Source: Bacillus_BD oryzisoli_A (GTDB taxonomy: Bacteria; Bacillota; Bacilli; Bacillales; Cytobacillaceae). From it: 64,000 nt of DNA. Under the pieces are notes generated by a model. It was given only the letters and a program-made list of their open reading frames with translations. It had not been told where the DNA came from and ran no database searches. The DNA lies in assembly GCF_043641075.1 (NCBI RefSeq), contig NZ_JBHZRC010000004.1, positions 1 through 64,000 on the forward strand, given 5' to 3'. Shown in pieces: positions 42,579 through 51,852 of this stretch (position 1 is the stretch's first letter; each line of letters opens with the position of its first letter). The translations under genes were made by a program, and so were the position numbers.

Positions 42579-43487
42579 TTAATCCGCTATATTTCCAGTC
42601 CTTTTTTGTTTTACAAAAATGGAAGATTTCTTTTTCGAAAGCTTATTAACTGTAAATAGGATTGCTATGGCCCAGCCGAAGAAAATAAGTGTATATAAAT
42701 ATGGATAAATGGACGTATTATCGATCCAGGTTGTAAATAGAGTTCTAGAGTTAACAAAAATAATAAATCCACCAACTAGAACACCCATTAATTGCGGATG
42801 AACCTTTTGTACAAGCCAAGCTGCAATTGGAGCTGCAATCACACCCCCGATTATTAAAGCTGTCACCCAAAGCCAATTGACTTGTGCCCAGCCCAGTGAG
42901 ATAAAGAACCCTAATGAAGCTGATACAGCAATTGCAAATTCACTGGTGTCTACTGTTCCGACTACCCTTCTTGCACTCATGTCATTTTTACTTAAAAGAA
43001 CAGGTGTCGCAATTGGACCCCATCCGCCTCCGCCTGTTGCGTCCATGAAGCCTGCAATAAAGCCTAGCGGAATAGCTTGCTTTTTCGTTAGAGTTGATTG
43101 ACCATTACCTGATGACGGACGATAGTTAAATAGAAAGCGAAACAAAACATACAGCCCTAATACCAATAAAAAAATTGATACATATGGCTTTGCCAATTCC
43201 CCTGGAATATTACTTAAAAAAGTAGCTCCTAAAAAGGCACCGATGGATCCAGGGATAATCAATTTGTAAACAACTGATTTATCAACATTCCCAAATTTGA
43301 TATGTGAAACACCTGACGCAGCTGTTGTCACTACTTCTGATAGATGGACCGAAGCTGAAGCAACTGCCGGTGCAATACTAAATGCTAACAATAAACTGGA
43401 CGATGTTACACCATAGGCCATGCCTAGTGCACCGTCGATCAACTGAGCTAAAAAGCCAATAAAGGCAAAAACAATTAACTTTTTCAT
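42579..43487 (-). CDS. TauE/SafE family sulfite exporter
   Basis: A 302-residue protein with about eight membrane helices of the TauE/SafE family, which exports sulfite, sulfoacetate or related anions. Typical regions are QLIDGALGMAYGVTSSSLLL at the N-terminus, GFMDATGGGGWGPIATPVLL in the middle and the matching repeat in between. A sigma-A-like promoter (43591-43620) and a short ACCGATCGGT palindrome lie upstream. It neighbours sulfite reductase, so sulfite export is a reasonable idea, not proven. Confidence 0.85.
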   Translation of the reverse strand: MKKLIVFAFIGFLAQLIDGALGMAYGVTSSSLLLAFSIAPAVASASVHLSEVVTTAASGVSHIKFGNVDKSVVYKLIIPGSIGAFLGATFLSNIPGELAKPYVSIFLLVLGLYVLFRFLFNYRPSSGNGQSTLTKKQAIPLGFIAGFMDATGGGGWGPIATPVLLSKNDMSARRVVGTVDTSEFAIAVSASLGFFISLGWAQVNWLWVTALIIGGVIAAPIAAWLVQKVHPQLMGVLVGGFIIFVNSRTLFTTWIDNTSIYPYLYTLIFFGWAIAILFTVNKLSKKKSSIFVKQKRTGNIAD

Positions 43488-43541
43488 GGTTATCCTCCCA
43501 CTTCTCTCCTGATACCCTTTTTCATCGAGGACCTTCGGTTG

Positions 43542-43551
43542 ACCGATCGGT
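43542..43551. promoter_or_regulatory. Palindrome ACCGATCGGT in the exporter gene leader
   Basis: A 10-bp perfect palindrome about 55 bp before the start codon, downstream of the likely promoter. It resembles a TetR-type half-site pair but is short; the regulator is unknown. Confidence 0.35.
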
Positions 43552-43590
43552 ATAAATATTGGGTATTTTCTGATATCTTATATATTCTAC

Positions 43591-43620
43591 ATTTTAATCT
43601 AAATTATTCCTAGTTGTCAA
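43591..43620 (-). promoter_or_regulatory. Likely sigma-A promoter of the TauE/SafE gene
   Basis: On the minus strand, TTGACA (43615-43620) and TAAAAT (43591-43596) are 18 bp apart, about 105 bp before the start. Confidence 0.55.
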
Positions 43621-43773
43621 CTTTGTTTTATTAGATTAATAAAAATAGGCATTTGCTCTATACTTTAGACTAAACGCAGACAGCTTAATTATTAGTTCAA
43701 ATTATGTATTCATCAGACAATGTGTGATTTACACAGCTTTTCCTAAAGTATTATTTTTTCGCAAAAAATATAT

Positions 43774-43805
43774 AAAAAAAAGAGACAGGGATCACCTGTC
43801 TCTTT
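43774..43805 (-). terminator. Terminator of cysJI
   Basis: AAAGAGACAGG (43779-43789) pairs with CCTGTCTCTTT (43795-43805), followed on the minus strand by a run of T. Confidence 0.8.
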
Positions 43806-43820
43806 CACTATATAAAAATA

Positions 43821-45536
43821 TTAATCATGGAAATTAGTGCCATCAGTTGTTGCTTTAATAATACCCGCACGGATGACATAGTCACCAAAGTGCTCGCCTT
43901 CCAAACGCTCTTTAGCATAACGAGGAAGAATTTCACGAAGTTCACGTAAGATCTCCTCTTCACCAATGTTTTCACGATACATTTTGCTTAAGCGGCTGCC
44001 ATCATGTGCTGCACCAAGGTACATATTATATTTACCTACTGCTTTACCAATAAAGGCAATTTCACCAAGAGCAGGACGGGCACATCCATTTGGACATCCA
44101 GTCATACGAATATTAATTTCCTTGTCTTGAAGTCCGCTTTCGTCAATTATTTCCTCGATTTTATCAAGTAAACTTGGTAAATAGCGTTCTGCTTCAGCCA
44201 TTGCCAAGCCGCATGTTGGAAGGGCTACACAAGCAATAGAGCTACGGCGTAATGCTGAATAATGCTTACCATCGGTTAAACCGTATTTTTCTACAAGTTC
44301 GGTAATCTTCTTCTTCTTCTGGCTTGATACATTCGCAATAATCACGTTTTGATTTGCAGTTAGATGGAAATCACCTGTATGAACCTTCGCAATTTCACGT
44401 AAACCAGTTTTTAATTTATAATCATCATAATCTGCCACACGTCCACCTTGGATAAATAGGGTTAGATTCCATTTACCAGCTACACCTTTAACCCAGCCGT
44501 AACGGTCGCCATTATGATCAAATTGGAATGGTCTTGCTTCCTCTAAGCTCCAGCCAAGGCGTTCTTCTAATTCAGCCTTCACATTTTCAAGTCCTAGACG
44601 GTCAACAGTATATTTAAAACGAGCATTTTTACGAACTGAACGGTTTCCATAATCACGTTGAATCGTAATCACTTTTTCCGCTAAATCTTGAATCTTGTCA
44701 GGTGTACAGAAACCAATCACTTTAGCAAGCTGAGGGTATGTTGCTTTATCGCCGTGTGACATTCCCATACCGCCGCCGATTGCTACGTTAAAGCCAACGA
44801 GCTTATCATCTTCAATAATCGCAATTAAACCTAAATCCTGAGAAAAGACATCAATATCATTTGTTGGCGGAACTGCGATACCAATCTTAAATTTACGCGG
44901 CAGATACGTTGGTCCGTACATTGGTTCAACCTCTGCATCTGGTGTCCCAGCTACTTTCTCTTCATCAAGCCATACTTCATAATATGCTCTAGTCCGAGGT
45001 AGTAAATAATCGCTTAATTGCTTTGACCACTCATATACTTCTGCATGATGCTCAGATTGATATGGATTTGCTGCACACATTACGTTACGGTTAACGTCAC
45101 CACATGCTGCAATGGTATCCATAAGCGCTGCATTAATTCCCTGAATCGTACTCTTCATATTCCACTTTAAAATTCCGTGTAATTGGAAAGTCATTCTTGT
45201 CGTCAGCTTTAATGTACCGTTTCCATATTTATCTGCAAGATCGTCCATAACAAGCCATTGGTCCGGTGTTGCAACGCCTCCTGGCAAGCGGACACGAAGC
45301 ATGAACTGATAGGCTGGCTCAAGCTTTTGTTTTTGACGCTCATTACGAAGATCACGGTCATCCTGCAAATAGCTGCCGTGGTGCTTCATCAAACGGTTAT
45401 CATCGTCAGGAATTCCGGCGCTCAGGCGTTCGAGCATTACTTCCTTCAGTGTACCGCGTAAATAATCACTTTTAATCTTTATCTCCTCAACATCACTTGG
45501 TGGTCCTTCTGGCGCTGTTAAAATTGTTTTCACCAT
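43821..45536 (-). CDS. cysI: Sulfite reductase hemoprotein subunit CysI
   Basis: A 571-residue siroheme/[4Fe-4S] subunit that takes six electrons from CysJ to reduce sulfite to sulfide. The cluster cysteines are C436 and C442 (ACVALPTCGLAMAEAE) and C481 and C485 (TGCPNGCARPALG). The siroheme-binding arginines lie in LTTRMTFQLHG and NRSVRKNARFKY. Length and domain order (two nitrite/sulfite reductase repeats) are complete. It follows cysJ by 27 bp in one operon. AAAGGAGTG precedes the ATG. Confidence 0.96.
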   Translation of the reverse strand: MVKTILTAPEGPPSDVEEIKIKSDYLRGTLKEVMLERLSAGIPDDDNRLMKHHGSYLQDDRDLRNERQKQKLEPAYQFMLRVRLPGGVATPDQWLVMDDLADKYGNGTLKLTTRMTFQLHGILKWNMKSTIQGINAALMDTIAACGDVNRNVMCAANPYQSEHHAEVYEWSKQLSDYLLPRTRAYYEVWLDEEKVAGTPDAEVEPMYGPTYLPRKFKIGIAVPPTNDIDVFSQDLGLIAIIEDDKLVGFNVAIGGGMGMSHGDKATYPQLAKVIGFCTPDKIQDLAEKVITIQRDYGNRSVRKNARFKYTVDRLGLENVKAELEERLGWSLEEARPFQFDHNGDRYGWVKGVAGKWNLTLFIQGGRVADYDDYKLKTGLREIAKVHTGDFHLTANQNVIIANVSSQKKKKITELVEKYGLTDGKHYSALRRSSIACVALPTCGLAMAEAERYLPSLLDKIEEIIDESGLQDKEINIRMTGCPNGCARPALGEIAFIGKAVGKYNMYLGAAHDGSRLSKMYRENIGEEEILRELREILPRYAKERLEGEHFGDYVIRAGIIKATTDGTNFHD

Positions 45537-45563
45537 GTTGAAAACACTCCTTTCAATCCAAAA

Positions 45564-47402
45564 TCAATATACGTCTCGCTGGTAGCGTTTTTGCTGCTGC
45601 ATGTTGGCAAGATACTCTTCTGCTTTTTCACGGCTCATAGCGCCTTCTTTTTCAATAATCTCGATTAGCGTCTGATGAACATCATGTGCCATGTTTTTCT
45701 CGTCGCCGCAAATATAGAATGCAGCTCCTTCTTCAAGCCACTGGAATAATTCTTTACTGTTTTCAAGCATGCGGTGTTGTACATAAACCTTTTCTTCCGT
45801 GTCACGTGAAAACGCAACATCCATTTTAGTCAGCACACCATCTTTAAGCCATTTTTGCCATTCTGTCTGATAAAGGAAATCTGTTACAAAATGCTGATCT
45901 CCAAAGAACATCCATGACTTTCCTTCTGCACCGATTTCTTCACGCTCCTGCATAAATGAGCGGAAAGGAGCTACACCTGTACCAGGTCCGACCATAATAA
46001 TAGGTGTTTCCGGGTTTTGAGGAAGCTTAAAGTTATCATTCTTTTGAATATAAATCGGAAGCGTATCGCCAGGCTCCAGACGCTCTGCACATAGGATGGA
46101 ACAAACACCTTTACGCTCACGGCCATGCGCTTCGTAACGGACAGCACCGATGGTTAAGTGAACTTCTTCTGGGTTTGCAGCATAGCTACTTGCGATAGAA
46201 TATAAACGTGCAGGTAATTTTCGTAAAATAGATACAAACTCTTGCGCAGATACATTCCATGGACCAAAATCACGTACTAAATCAAGCAGATCACGGCCGT
46301 TTAGATATTCTTTTACGTCACCTGATGAAAGAAGCTCGCGTAATTTCTCATTGTTTGTTATCTCTAATGCTTTTTCAAGAAGAGGCTTTGTTAAAACAGT
46401 TAATTCAAAATAAGAAGTTAATGCTTCCTTAAGAGAACGAATTTCCCCTTGCTTATTAACCGTTACGTTTTCTTCCGGATTCAACTTTAGTTCTTCTATA
46501 AGTAAGTTAACAAGCTCTTGATCATTTTCAGGATAAATACCTAATGTATCACCTGGTTCAAATGTCAGCCCTGATCCTTCTAAGGATAACTCAAGATGAC
46601 GTGTTTCTTTATTAGAGCCGCGTCCGTTCAAGTTAAGGTTTTCAAGTACTTCTGCTCTAAACGGATTTGTTCTAGAATACTCTGATTTAACAGCTTGATT
46701 TACTTGAGCAGAGAATGCAGGTGCAGCATTTCCCCCTTGTGCTTCATTTAAGCTATTAAGAACACCATCGAGCCACTCTGCTGCAGGCTCATCATAGTCA
46801 ACGTCGCAGTCAAAACGCGGATAAAGTCTTACCCCTCCAAGCTCTTCCAAACGCTGATCAAATTCCTTACCTGTTTGACAGAAAAACTCATACGAGCTAT
46901 CTCCAAGTGCCAATACAGAATAGTTTAGACCTTCAAGCTTTGGAGCACGCTTTCCATTCAGGAACTCATGGAAAGATATCGCATTATCTGGCGGATCTCC
47001 TTCTCCATGTGTACTCACAATAATCAGCAGGTTGTCAACCTTTTTCAAATTATTTGGTTTGAAATCACTCATCGACGAAAGAGTTACTTTAAAATCCTGC
47101 CCCTCAAGCGTCTTTCTTGCTTTATCAGCTAATCCCTTTGCATTACCTGATTGAGAGCCGAAAAGAATCGTTACTTCTTTCGTAACTGTTCTCCCACCAT
47201 TCACTGCATTAAACTGTGAAACTGGAGCTTCCAATGTTTCTAATGCAGCAGCAGCCTGTGACCCTGATTGCGCTTGTGCCTGGGTTGCAGCTAGAAAACC
47301 GCTCAGCCATACCTTTTGAGATTCCGTCAAGCTTGGCAGCAAACGGTTAAGGAGCTCTGCCTGCTCCTGATTAAACGGACTGTTCAATACCTGAAGTTGC
47401 AA
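45564..47402 (-). CDS. cysJ: Sulfite reductase flavoprotein subunit CysJ
   Basis: A 612-residue diflavin reductase: N-terminal flavodoxin FMN domain (about 80-220; ILFGSQSGNAKGLADKA), then FAD and NADPH domains with RLYSIASSYAANPEEVHLTI, GVCSILCAERL, and IIMVGPGTGVAPFRSFM. It ends YQRDVY, as in homologues. It passes electrons from NADPH to CysI. TTG 47402 is the start, giving the Bacillus N-terminus LQLQVLNSPFNQEQAELLNR, with GAGGTGG upstream. It is divergent from cysL, its probable activator. Confidence 0.95.
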   Translation of the reverse strand: MQLQVLNSPFNQEQAELLNRLLPSLTESQKVWLSGFLAATQAQAQSGSQAAAALETLEAPVSQFNAVNGGRTVTKEVTILFGSQSGNAKGLADKARKTLEGQDFKVTLSSMSDFKPNNLKKVDNLLIIVSTHGEGDPPDNAISFHEFLNGKRAPKLEGLNYSVLALGDSSYEFFCQTGKEFDQRLEELGGVRLYPRFDCDVDYDEPAAEWLDGVLNSLNEAQGGNAAPAFSAQVNQAVKSEYSRTNPFRAEVLENLNLNGRGSNKETRHLELSLEGSGLTFEPGDTLGIYPENDQELVNLLIEELKLNPEENVTVNKQGEIRSLKEALTSYFELTVLTKPLLEKALEITNNEKLRELLSSGDVKEYLNGRDLLDLVRDFGPWNVSAQEFVSILRKLPARLYSIASSYAANPEEVHLTIGAVRYEAHGRERKGVCSILCAERLEPGDTLPIYIQKNDNFKLPQNPETPIIMVGPGTGVAPFRSFMQEREEIGAEGKSWMFFGDQHFVTDFLYQTEWQKWLKDGVLTKMDVAFSRDTEEKVYVQHRMLENSKELFQWLEEGAAFYICGDEKNMAHDVHQTLIEIIEKEGAMSREKAEEYLANMQQQKRYQRDVY

Positions 47403-47711
47403 CGTTATCCACCTCACATAATAATTAAACTAATCGTACATCTTTTTTATTATAACGACTTATGTCAATATAACGACTAATTCTAAAAATTAATATTTTT
47501 TTCTTACATCCATCTTATATCTATTATTCCTATAAATCAAGTAGGTTTTTAATGAAATAAAAAGGAGTTATAAATTTTCCTAAACCTATAAAAATAAATA
47601 ATTTATAAATGAGTTTCTATATGAAACTTTACCAAAAGATTGAGAATTAGTAAAATAAATATTAATTATTATAACTATTAGTATTACTAATAATAAAAAG
47701 GTGGAATCCTT
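47403..47711. promoter_or_regulatory. cysJI-cysL divergent control region
   Basis: A 309-bp AT-rich region. It contains two direct copies of TATAACGACT (47451-47460 and 47469-47478, 18 bp apart) and a -10 TATAAT for cysJ on the minus strand at 47449-47454. In Bacillus, CysL activates cysJI; these repeats are the best visible candidates for its site. Confidence 0.45.
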
Positions 47712-48620
47712 TTGAATTATGATGAATTAAAAACGTTTGTTACGCTTGTTGAAGTGAAAAATTTTACAAAAACAGCCGAGACTCTTCGAATGTCACAGCC
47801 TAGTGTTAGTTTACATATTAAAAATTTAGAAAAGGAGTTTCGAACAAAATTATTTATTCGTTCCCCTAAAATTCTAAAAATCACCCCAACAGGCGAACTT
47901 CTATATGATCGTGCAAAGCGAATGATTACCATTTATGAACAGACAAAACAGGATATTCTCGAACATCAAAACTCGATTAAGGGAGAATTAAAGATAGGTG
48001 CCAGTTTTACAATCGGCGAGTACATTCTGCCGTCTTTATTGTACGATTTGCAGAGGAAATATCCAGAGCTTGATCTCCAGGTTACAATTGGAAATACGGA
48101 GGAAATTGTTCAATATGTCCGTTTGTTCCAAGTAGATATCGGTCTAATTGAAGGTCATACAAATGAAAAGGAGCTTTCCGTCCATCCGTTTATGAAAGAT
48201 GAGTTAACGATTGTCTCTTCCAATCATCATGAACTTACCCGTAAAAAGGATGTAACAATGGCTGATCTACAAAATCAAGAATGGGTTGTTAGAGAAGTGG
48301 GATCAGGTACACGTGAATATTTTAACCATGTCATTCGTTCTAATGGATTGAAGGTGAAGTCACTTCTTTCAATCAGCAGCAGTCAGGGGATTAAAGAAAT
48401 GCTGATACACGGAATGGGGCTTTCCCTTTTATCCCGAAGTGTTATTGAAAGAGATGTACAGCATCGAATTCTTTCCATTATACCAATACAAAATCATTCA
48501 TTTTCCCGAACCTTATCATATGTCTCCTCCCCCATCATGGAGGAACGAACGAATGTGAAGGCGTTTATAGCCGCATTAAATGAAAGATGGCCTGACCAAG
48601 GAAAAGCCACTTCAATATAA
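47712..48620 (+). CDS. cysL: LysR-type regulator CysL
   Basis: A 302-residue LysR-family regulator. The winged helix is at the N-terminus (MNYDELKTFVTLVEVKNFTK, then MSQPSVSLHIKNLEKEF), followed by the two-lobed effector domain (IKGELKIGASFTIGEYILPS). Placement divergent to cysJI supports CysL, which activates sulfite reductase genes. TTG 47712 has AAAAAGGTGG upstream. A strong SD (GGAGGG at 48621-48626) lies immediately after the stop but precedes no standard start codon. Confidence 0.88.
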   Translation: MNYDELKTFVTLVEVKNFTKTAETLRMSQPSVSLHIKNLEKEFRTKLFIRSPKILKITPTGELLYDRAKRMITIYEQTKQDILEHQNSIKGELKIGASFTIGEYILPSLLYDLQRKYPELDLQVTIGNTEEIVQYVRLFQVDIGLIEGHTNEKELSVHPFMKDELTIVSSNHHELTRKKDVTMADLQNQEWVVREVGSGTREYFNHVIRSNGLKVKSLLSISSSQGIKEMLIHGMGLSLLSRSVIERDVQHRILSIIPIQNHSFSRTLSYVSSPIMEERTNVKAFIAALNERWPDQGKATSI

Positions 48621-48689
48621 GGAGGGTACAAGTATATTTCAATTAAAGCATGCAAAAAATACGTTGAATACTTTTAAGGAGAGAATGAT

Positions 48690-48893
48690 ATGAATATTCA
48701 ACGGGCAATGGAAATTATCAATTCAATTGAAATGGTTAATGTGAGCTTTAGAGGAATACCGGTATATATTAAAGAAATACATTCCAATAACCAAACAGCC
48801 ACCGTTTTCCCTCTCGATGAAATGGATCATCCACAAATAGTGGATGTACATGGTTTATCTGATGAAGGTCCATCGATGAAATATATTCAATAG
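48690..48893 (+). CDS. sspH: H-type small acid-soluble spore protein
   Basis: A 67-residue protein of the SspH family. The N-terminus MNIQRAMEIINSIEMVNVSF and the strands GIPVYIKEIH and ATVFPLDEMDHPQIVDVHGL match the family. It is a minor spore protein expressed in the forespore. AAGGAGAG precedes the ATG. A terminator follows its stop by a few bases. Confidence 0.88.
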   Translation: MNIQRAMEIINSIEMVNVSFRGIPVYIKEIHSNNQTATVFPLDEMDHPQIVDVHGLSDEGPSMKYIQ

Positions 48894-48898
48894 CAATT

Positions 48899-48925
48899 AA
48901 GGCTGACGGTAGGTCAGCCTTTTTT
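48899..48925. terminator. Terminator of sspH
   Basis: AAGGCTGAC (48899-48907) pairs with GTCAGCCTT (48913-48921), then a T-run. Confidence 0.8.
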
Positions 48926-48930
48926 ACTCA

Positions 48931-49566
48931 TTACATGTTCATATTATCTTGATTTTCCATTGTTCCACTTGATTTCAACTCTGCTTCTTTTTGCATTTTT
49001 TTCTGGTAGCGTATTTCAGCTTCTTGATCGATTGGATCCCAGCTTGACACTTCTGCATTTAATGCAGGATCATCAAGATAGGGCTTTGCGCTTTTCTCAT
49101 CTTTAAAGAAAGCATACCCATACTTCATTGGTGTTTGAACTTCAGCCTTTACCACTACTGCGCTGTCCGCTTCAATCCACTCAGTTGTGTTAAAATCACG
49201 GACCCATTCCTTTACATACTCTTCATTAAATTTTCTCTGTGCGTTTAATAAGCAGCCGGAATCATCAAAATACACATGTGTACCGTCCCTTTTTATTGCT
49301 TGCGCCGTAAACACGCCCATTTCTTCATCTTTTGTGTAGATTTTCATGTTACAGAAATAGCAAAGATCCTCTGTTGTTGGTTCCTCAGGATTATTGGCGT
49401 GTTCATGCTTAGTTTCTGCTGTAGTCGCTGTCTCCGTTGCTGTTTTTTCCGTAGCTGCAGTATCCTTCCCCTTTTCTTCCGTTTTTGATTGTTGATTATT
49501 TGTATTACAGCCTGCAAAGACAAAGATGAGTAGTAATGATAAAAACATGATTAATACTTTTTTCAT
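48931..49566 (-). CDS. NosL-like copper-binding lipoprotein
   Basis: A 211-residue lipoprotein. The lipobox VFAGC lipidates C20; an alanine/threonine/glutamate-rich linker follows (to about 60). The NosL domain starts at CYFCNMKI (C69, C72, M74), the copper site, and includes YFDDSGCLLNAQR. The tail is methionine-rich (MENQDNMNM), suited to copper. NosL delivers copper to N2O reductase in denitrifiers, but no nos genes are here; in Bacillus, stand-alone versions may serve other copper proteins. The SBP56 methanethiol oxidase at 37 kb needs copper, but it is 10 kb away. Confidence 0.82.
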   Translation of the reverse strand: MKKVLIMFLSLLLIFVFAGCNTNNQQSKTEEKGKDTAATEKTATETATTAETKHEHANNPEEPTTEDLCYFCNMKIYTKDEEMGVFTAQAIKRDGTHVYFDDSGCLLNAQRKFNEEYVKEWVRDFNTTEWIEADSAVVVKAEVQTPMKYGYAFFKDEKSAKPYLDDPALNAEVSSWDPIDQEAEIRYQKKMQKEAELKSSGTMENQDNMNM

Positions 49567-49808
49567 TTCCCCTGCCCCCTAATTATTTTCACATTAATAA
49601 TGCTACCAGGGAATTGTGTGAAAAGTACGAAATTTGGTAGAAATATCAGTGAGATTTGGTGTTTTTTGTAAAAATACGAATCTATACTTATACTGAATGT
49701 TTAAAGTACCTACCGCATAAAAACAGAATAAAAAACAAATACTTCCATCATTACAACTTTTATCGTGAGATCTATGTACATAGAAAAATACTCAAGGAGA
49801 CGAATGTT

Positions 49809-50384
49809 ATGCATTGGTATGAAAAACTAAATCAATATTTCCCTGTTGTGGAAATGAAATCAAAGGAACATATGGAAACCTTGCTGAAGGAACGATCGGA
49901 AATCTATCATAAGGATGAAGGGCCAAACCATATTTTGATGTATGCTGAGCTGGACAACTTTATTTTTATTGATTATCTGCTTGTTTCAAGTAAAGCCCGT
50001 GGACAAAGACTTGGTCATCAACTGTTAGAAAAGCTAAAGCAAAAGGGAAAACCAATCATCCTTGAGGTTGAACCGATTAATTATGAAGATAGCGACACTG
50101 AAAAAAGGCTGCATTTTTATAAACGTGAAGGCTTCGAGCATGCTCAATCCATTGGCTATACACGGAGATCTTTGGCTACCAAGGAAATGAATACAATGGA
50201 AATCCTTTATTGGGCACCAAATAACGAATCGGAGGAAATGATTTATGAGGCAATGAAAAAAACCTATGATCTAATACATACCTATAAGGATCAGCAATTT
50301 TATGGTGAATCCTATCAGCCTGTTGAAGAGGTCCTTACCTTTACCAACGAGCCTGAAAATGATAATCTACTTGATCAATTGTAG
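49809..50384 (+). CDS. GNAT family N-acetyltransferase
   Basis: A 191-residue acetyltransferase. The acetyl-CoA-binding region is LLVSSKARGQRLGHQLLEKL (the Q/RxxGxG/A motif as RGQRLG), after the strand NFIFIDYLLV. The C-terminal third is a longer acidic region (NNESEEMIYEAMKKTYDLIH). The acceptor is unknown. ATG 49809 follows AAGGAGACG; the longer open frame to 49656 has no ribosome site. Confidence 0.85.
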   Translation: MHWYEKLNQYFPVVEMKSKEHMETLLKERSEIYHKDEGPNHILMYAELDNFIFIDYLLVSSKARGQRLGHQLLEKLKQKGKPIILEVEPINYEDSDTEKRLHFYKREGFEHAQSIGYTRRSLATKEMNTMEILYWAPNNESEEMIYEAMKKTYDLIHTYKDQQFYGESYQPVEEVLTFTNEPENDNLLDQL

Positions 50385-50404
50385 GAAAAGATCTCTTATA
50401 TGAT

Positions 50405-50437
50405 AAAAAACTAGCGAACAATCTGCTGTTCGCTAGT
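50405..50437 (-). terminator. Terminator of the M20 amidohydrolase
   Basis: ACTAGCGAACA (50410-50420) pairs with TGTTCGCTAGT (50427-50437); on the minus strand six T residues follow. Confidence 0.8.
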
Positions 50438-50445
50438 GTTGAACA

Positions 50446-51600
50446 TTATTTCCATTGATTAAGTACATTAATAGAAAGTTTTGCAAAGTATTGGGCTGCA
50501 ACCAAAAGGGCCTCTTCCTTTAATGTAAATGAAGGGTGATGCCATTCTTTTGGACCATCAACACCCATCCAGACAAAAAAGCCTGGGAGCATGGTTTGAT
50601 AATAAGCAAAATCTTCCCCAGCCTGACTTTGAGCTGCCGTCACGACCTCATAGCCAAGGTCACGAGCAGTTTCTGCAGCGACTTTTGTAAAAAGAGGAGA
50701 GTTGTCTACAACAGGTATGTATGGGTACCAGCGAAAATCAACCTTTGCTCCATATGCACTTGCAATTCCTTCTACAGTTCTCTTCATTAAATCTGGAATG
50801 ATTTCACGTGCTTCATTTTGAAACGTTCGAACAGTCCCTTCCATCTCAGCTTTTTCAGGAATGACATTCCACGTATTTCCTGAGTGTACCTGTGTTATAC
50901 TGATGACTGCATTATGAAATGAACTAAGGTTGCGGCTGACGATTCCTTGCAGTGCTGAAATCATCTGACCTGTAACAACAATCGGGTCAATTGCATTGTT
51001 CGGAATACCAGCATGACCGCCAACCCCGCAAATCTCAATTTCAAATCGATCCACACTTGCCATTAAAGCTCCCTCACGTACTCCAATTGTCCCTACTGGT
51101 AAATCAGGCTTATTATGCATACCAAAAATAGCTTCTACTCCGTCCAATACACCTGCTTTTTCTACTAGTACGGCACCTTGTGAAGTCTCCTCAGCAGGCT
51201 GAAAAAGGATCCGAACATTCCCTTTTAACTCATTACGACGTTCCTGCAGAAGAATGGCTGCACCCATTATGCCAGCGGTATGGAAGTCATGACCGCACGC
51301 ATGCATAACGCCCTCATTTCTTGAAGAAAACGGTAATGCTGTTTCTTCTTTTATTGGCAGGGCATCAATATCGGCTCTTAAAGCAATCGTAGGTCCGGGC
51401 CGGCTGCCTTTAATCTCAGCCACTACTCCAACCGGTAGATCATATTCCAAAACAGTAATACCTGCTTCCTCAAGCCACCTGCGAATTTGTTTTGTTGTTT
51501 CGTATTCCTTCATTGATAACTCCGGATGCTCATGCAAATCTCTACGATATGAGACAAGCTTCTTTTGTAATTCTGCTTGTTGCTCTACAGTTTGCTTCAT
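50446..51600 (-). CDS. M20 family N-acyl-amino-acid amidohydrolase
   Basis: A 384-residue M20D-type amidohydrolase that removes acyl groups from N-acyl amino acids. The metal-binding motifs are ALRADIDALP and HACGHDFHTAG (histidines and aspartates) and the catalytic glutamates PAEETSQGA. HNKPDLPVGT and SQAGEDFAYY supply the rest. ATG 51600 is preceded by GGGAGGAAG. Related Bacillus proteins deacetylate N-acetylcysteine in sulfur salvage, but the substrate here is not determinable from sequence. Confidence 0.87.
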   Translation of the reverse strand: MKQTVEQQAELQKKLVSYRRDLHEHPELSMKEYETTKQIRRWLEEAGITVLEYDLPVGVVAEIKGSRPGPTIALRADIDALPIKEETALPFSSRNEGVMHACGHDFHTAGIMGAAILLQERRNELKGNVRILFQPAEETSQGAVLVEKAGVLDGVEAIFGMHNKPDLPVGTIGVREGALMASVDRFEIEICGVGGHAGIPNNAIDPIVVTGQMISALQGIVSRNLSSFHNAVISITQVHSGNTWNVIPEKAEMEGTVRTFQNEAREIIPDLMKRTVEGIASAYGAKVDFRWYPYIPVVDNSPLFTKVAAETARDLGYEVVTAAQSQAGEDFAYYQTMLPGFFVWMGVDGPKEWHHPSFTLKEEALLVAAQYFAKLSINVLNQWK

Positions 51601-51681
51601 CTTACTTCCTCCCTTACTTGTGTATTGAAAATCCACACGCTTTGACGATACCATCATTAGATGTTTAACATGGAAGCCCTA

Positions 51682-51852
51682 CTAATAATTTTCCACATGT
51701 TCTAGTTCCTCTGCAATGGTTCTGTCTATTTTTTGCGTTCCTTTTCGATTGATCATATAAATGCTAAGTAAGATTAGGACTAAGCCTAAGAAAAACGAGA
51801 TCGTGAACGGCTCACCAGGGAATTTATAGAAAAAGGAGTGTAGTGCCTTTAT
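51682..51852 (-). CDS. Small single-span membrane protein with an ATA start codon
   Basis: The frame reads KALHSFFYKFPGEPFTISFF followed by a membrane helix (LGLVLILLSIYMI) and a polar tail (DRTIAEELEHVENY). A strong AAGGAGGG (51862-51869) lies 30 bp downstream of trhO, but the first codon in the proper place is ATA (51850-51852); no ATG, GTG or TTG is available until the membrane helix. Either ATA is used or the start has been lost. Extension upstream would overlap trhO and is unlikely. Confidence 0.45.
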   Translation of the reverse strand: MKALHSFFYKFPGEPFTISFFLGLVLILLSIYMINRKGTQKIDRTIAEELEHVENY

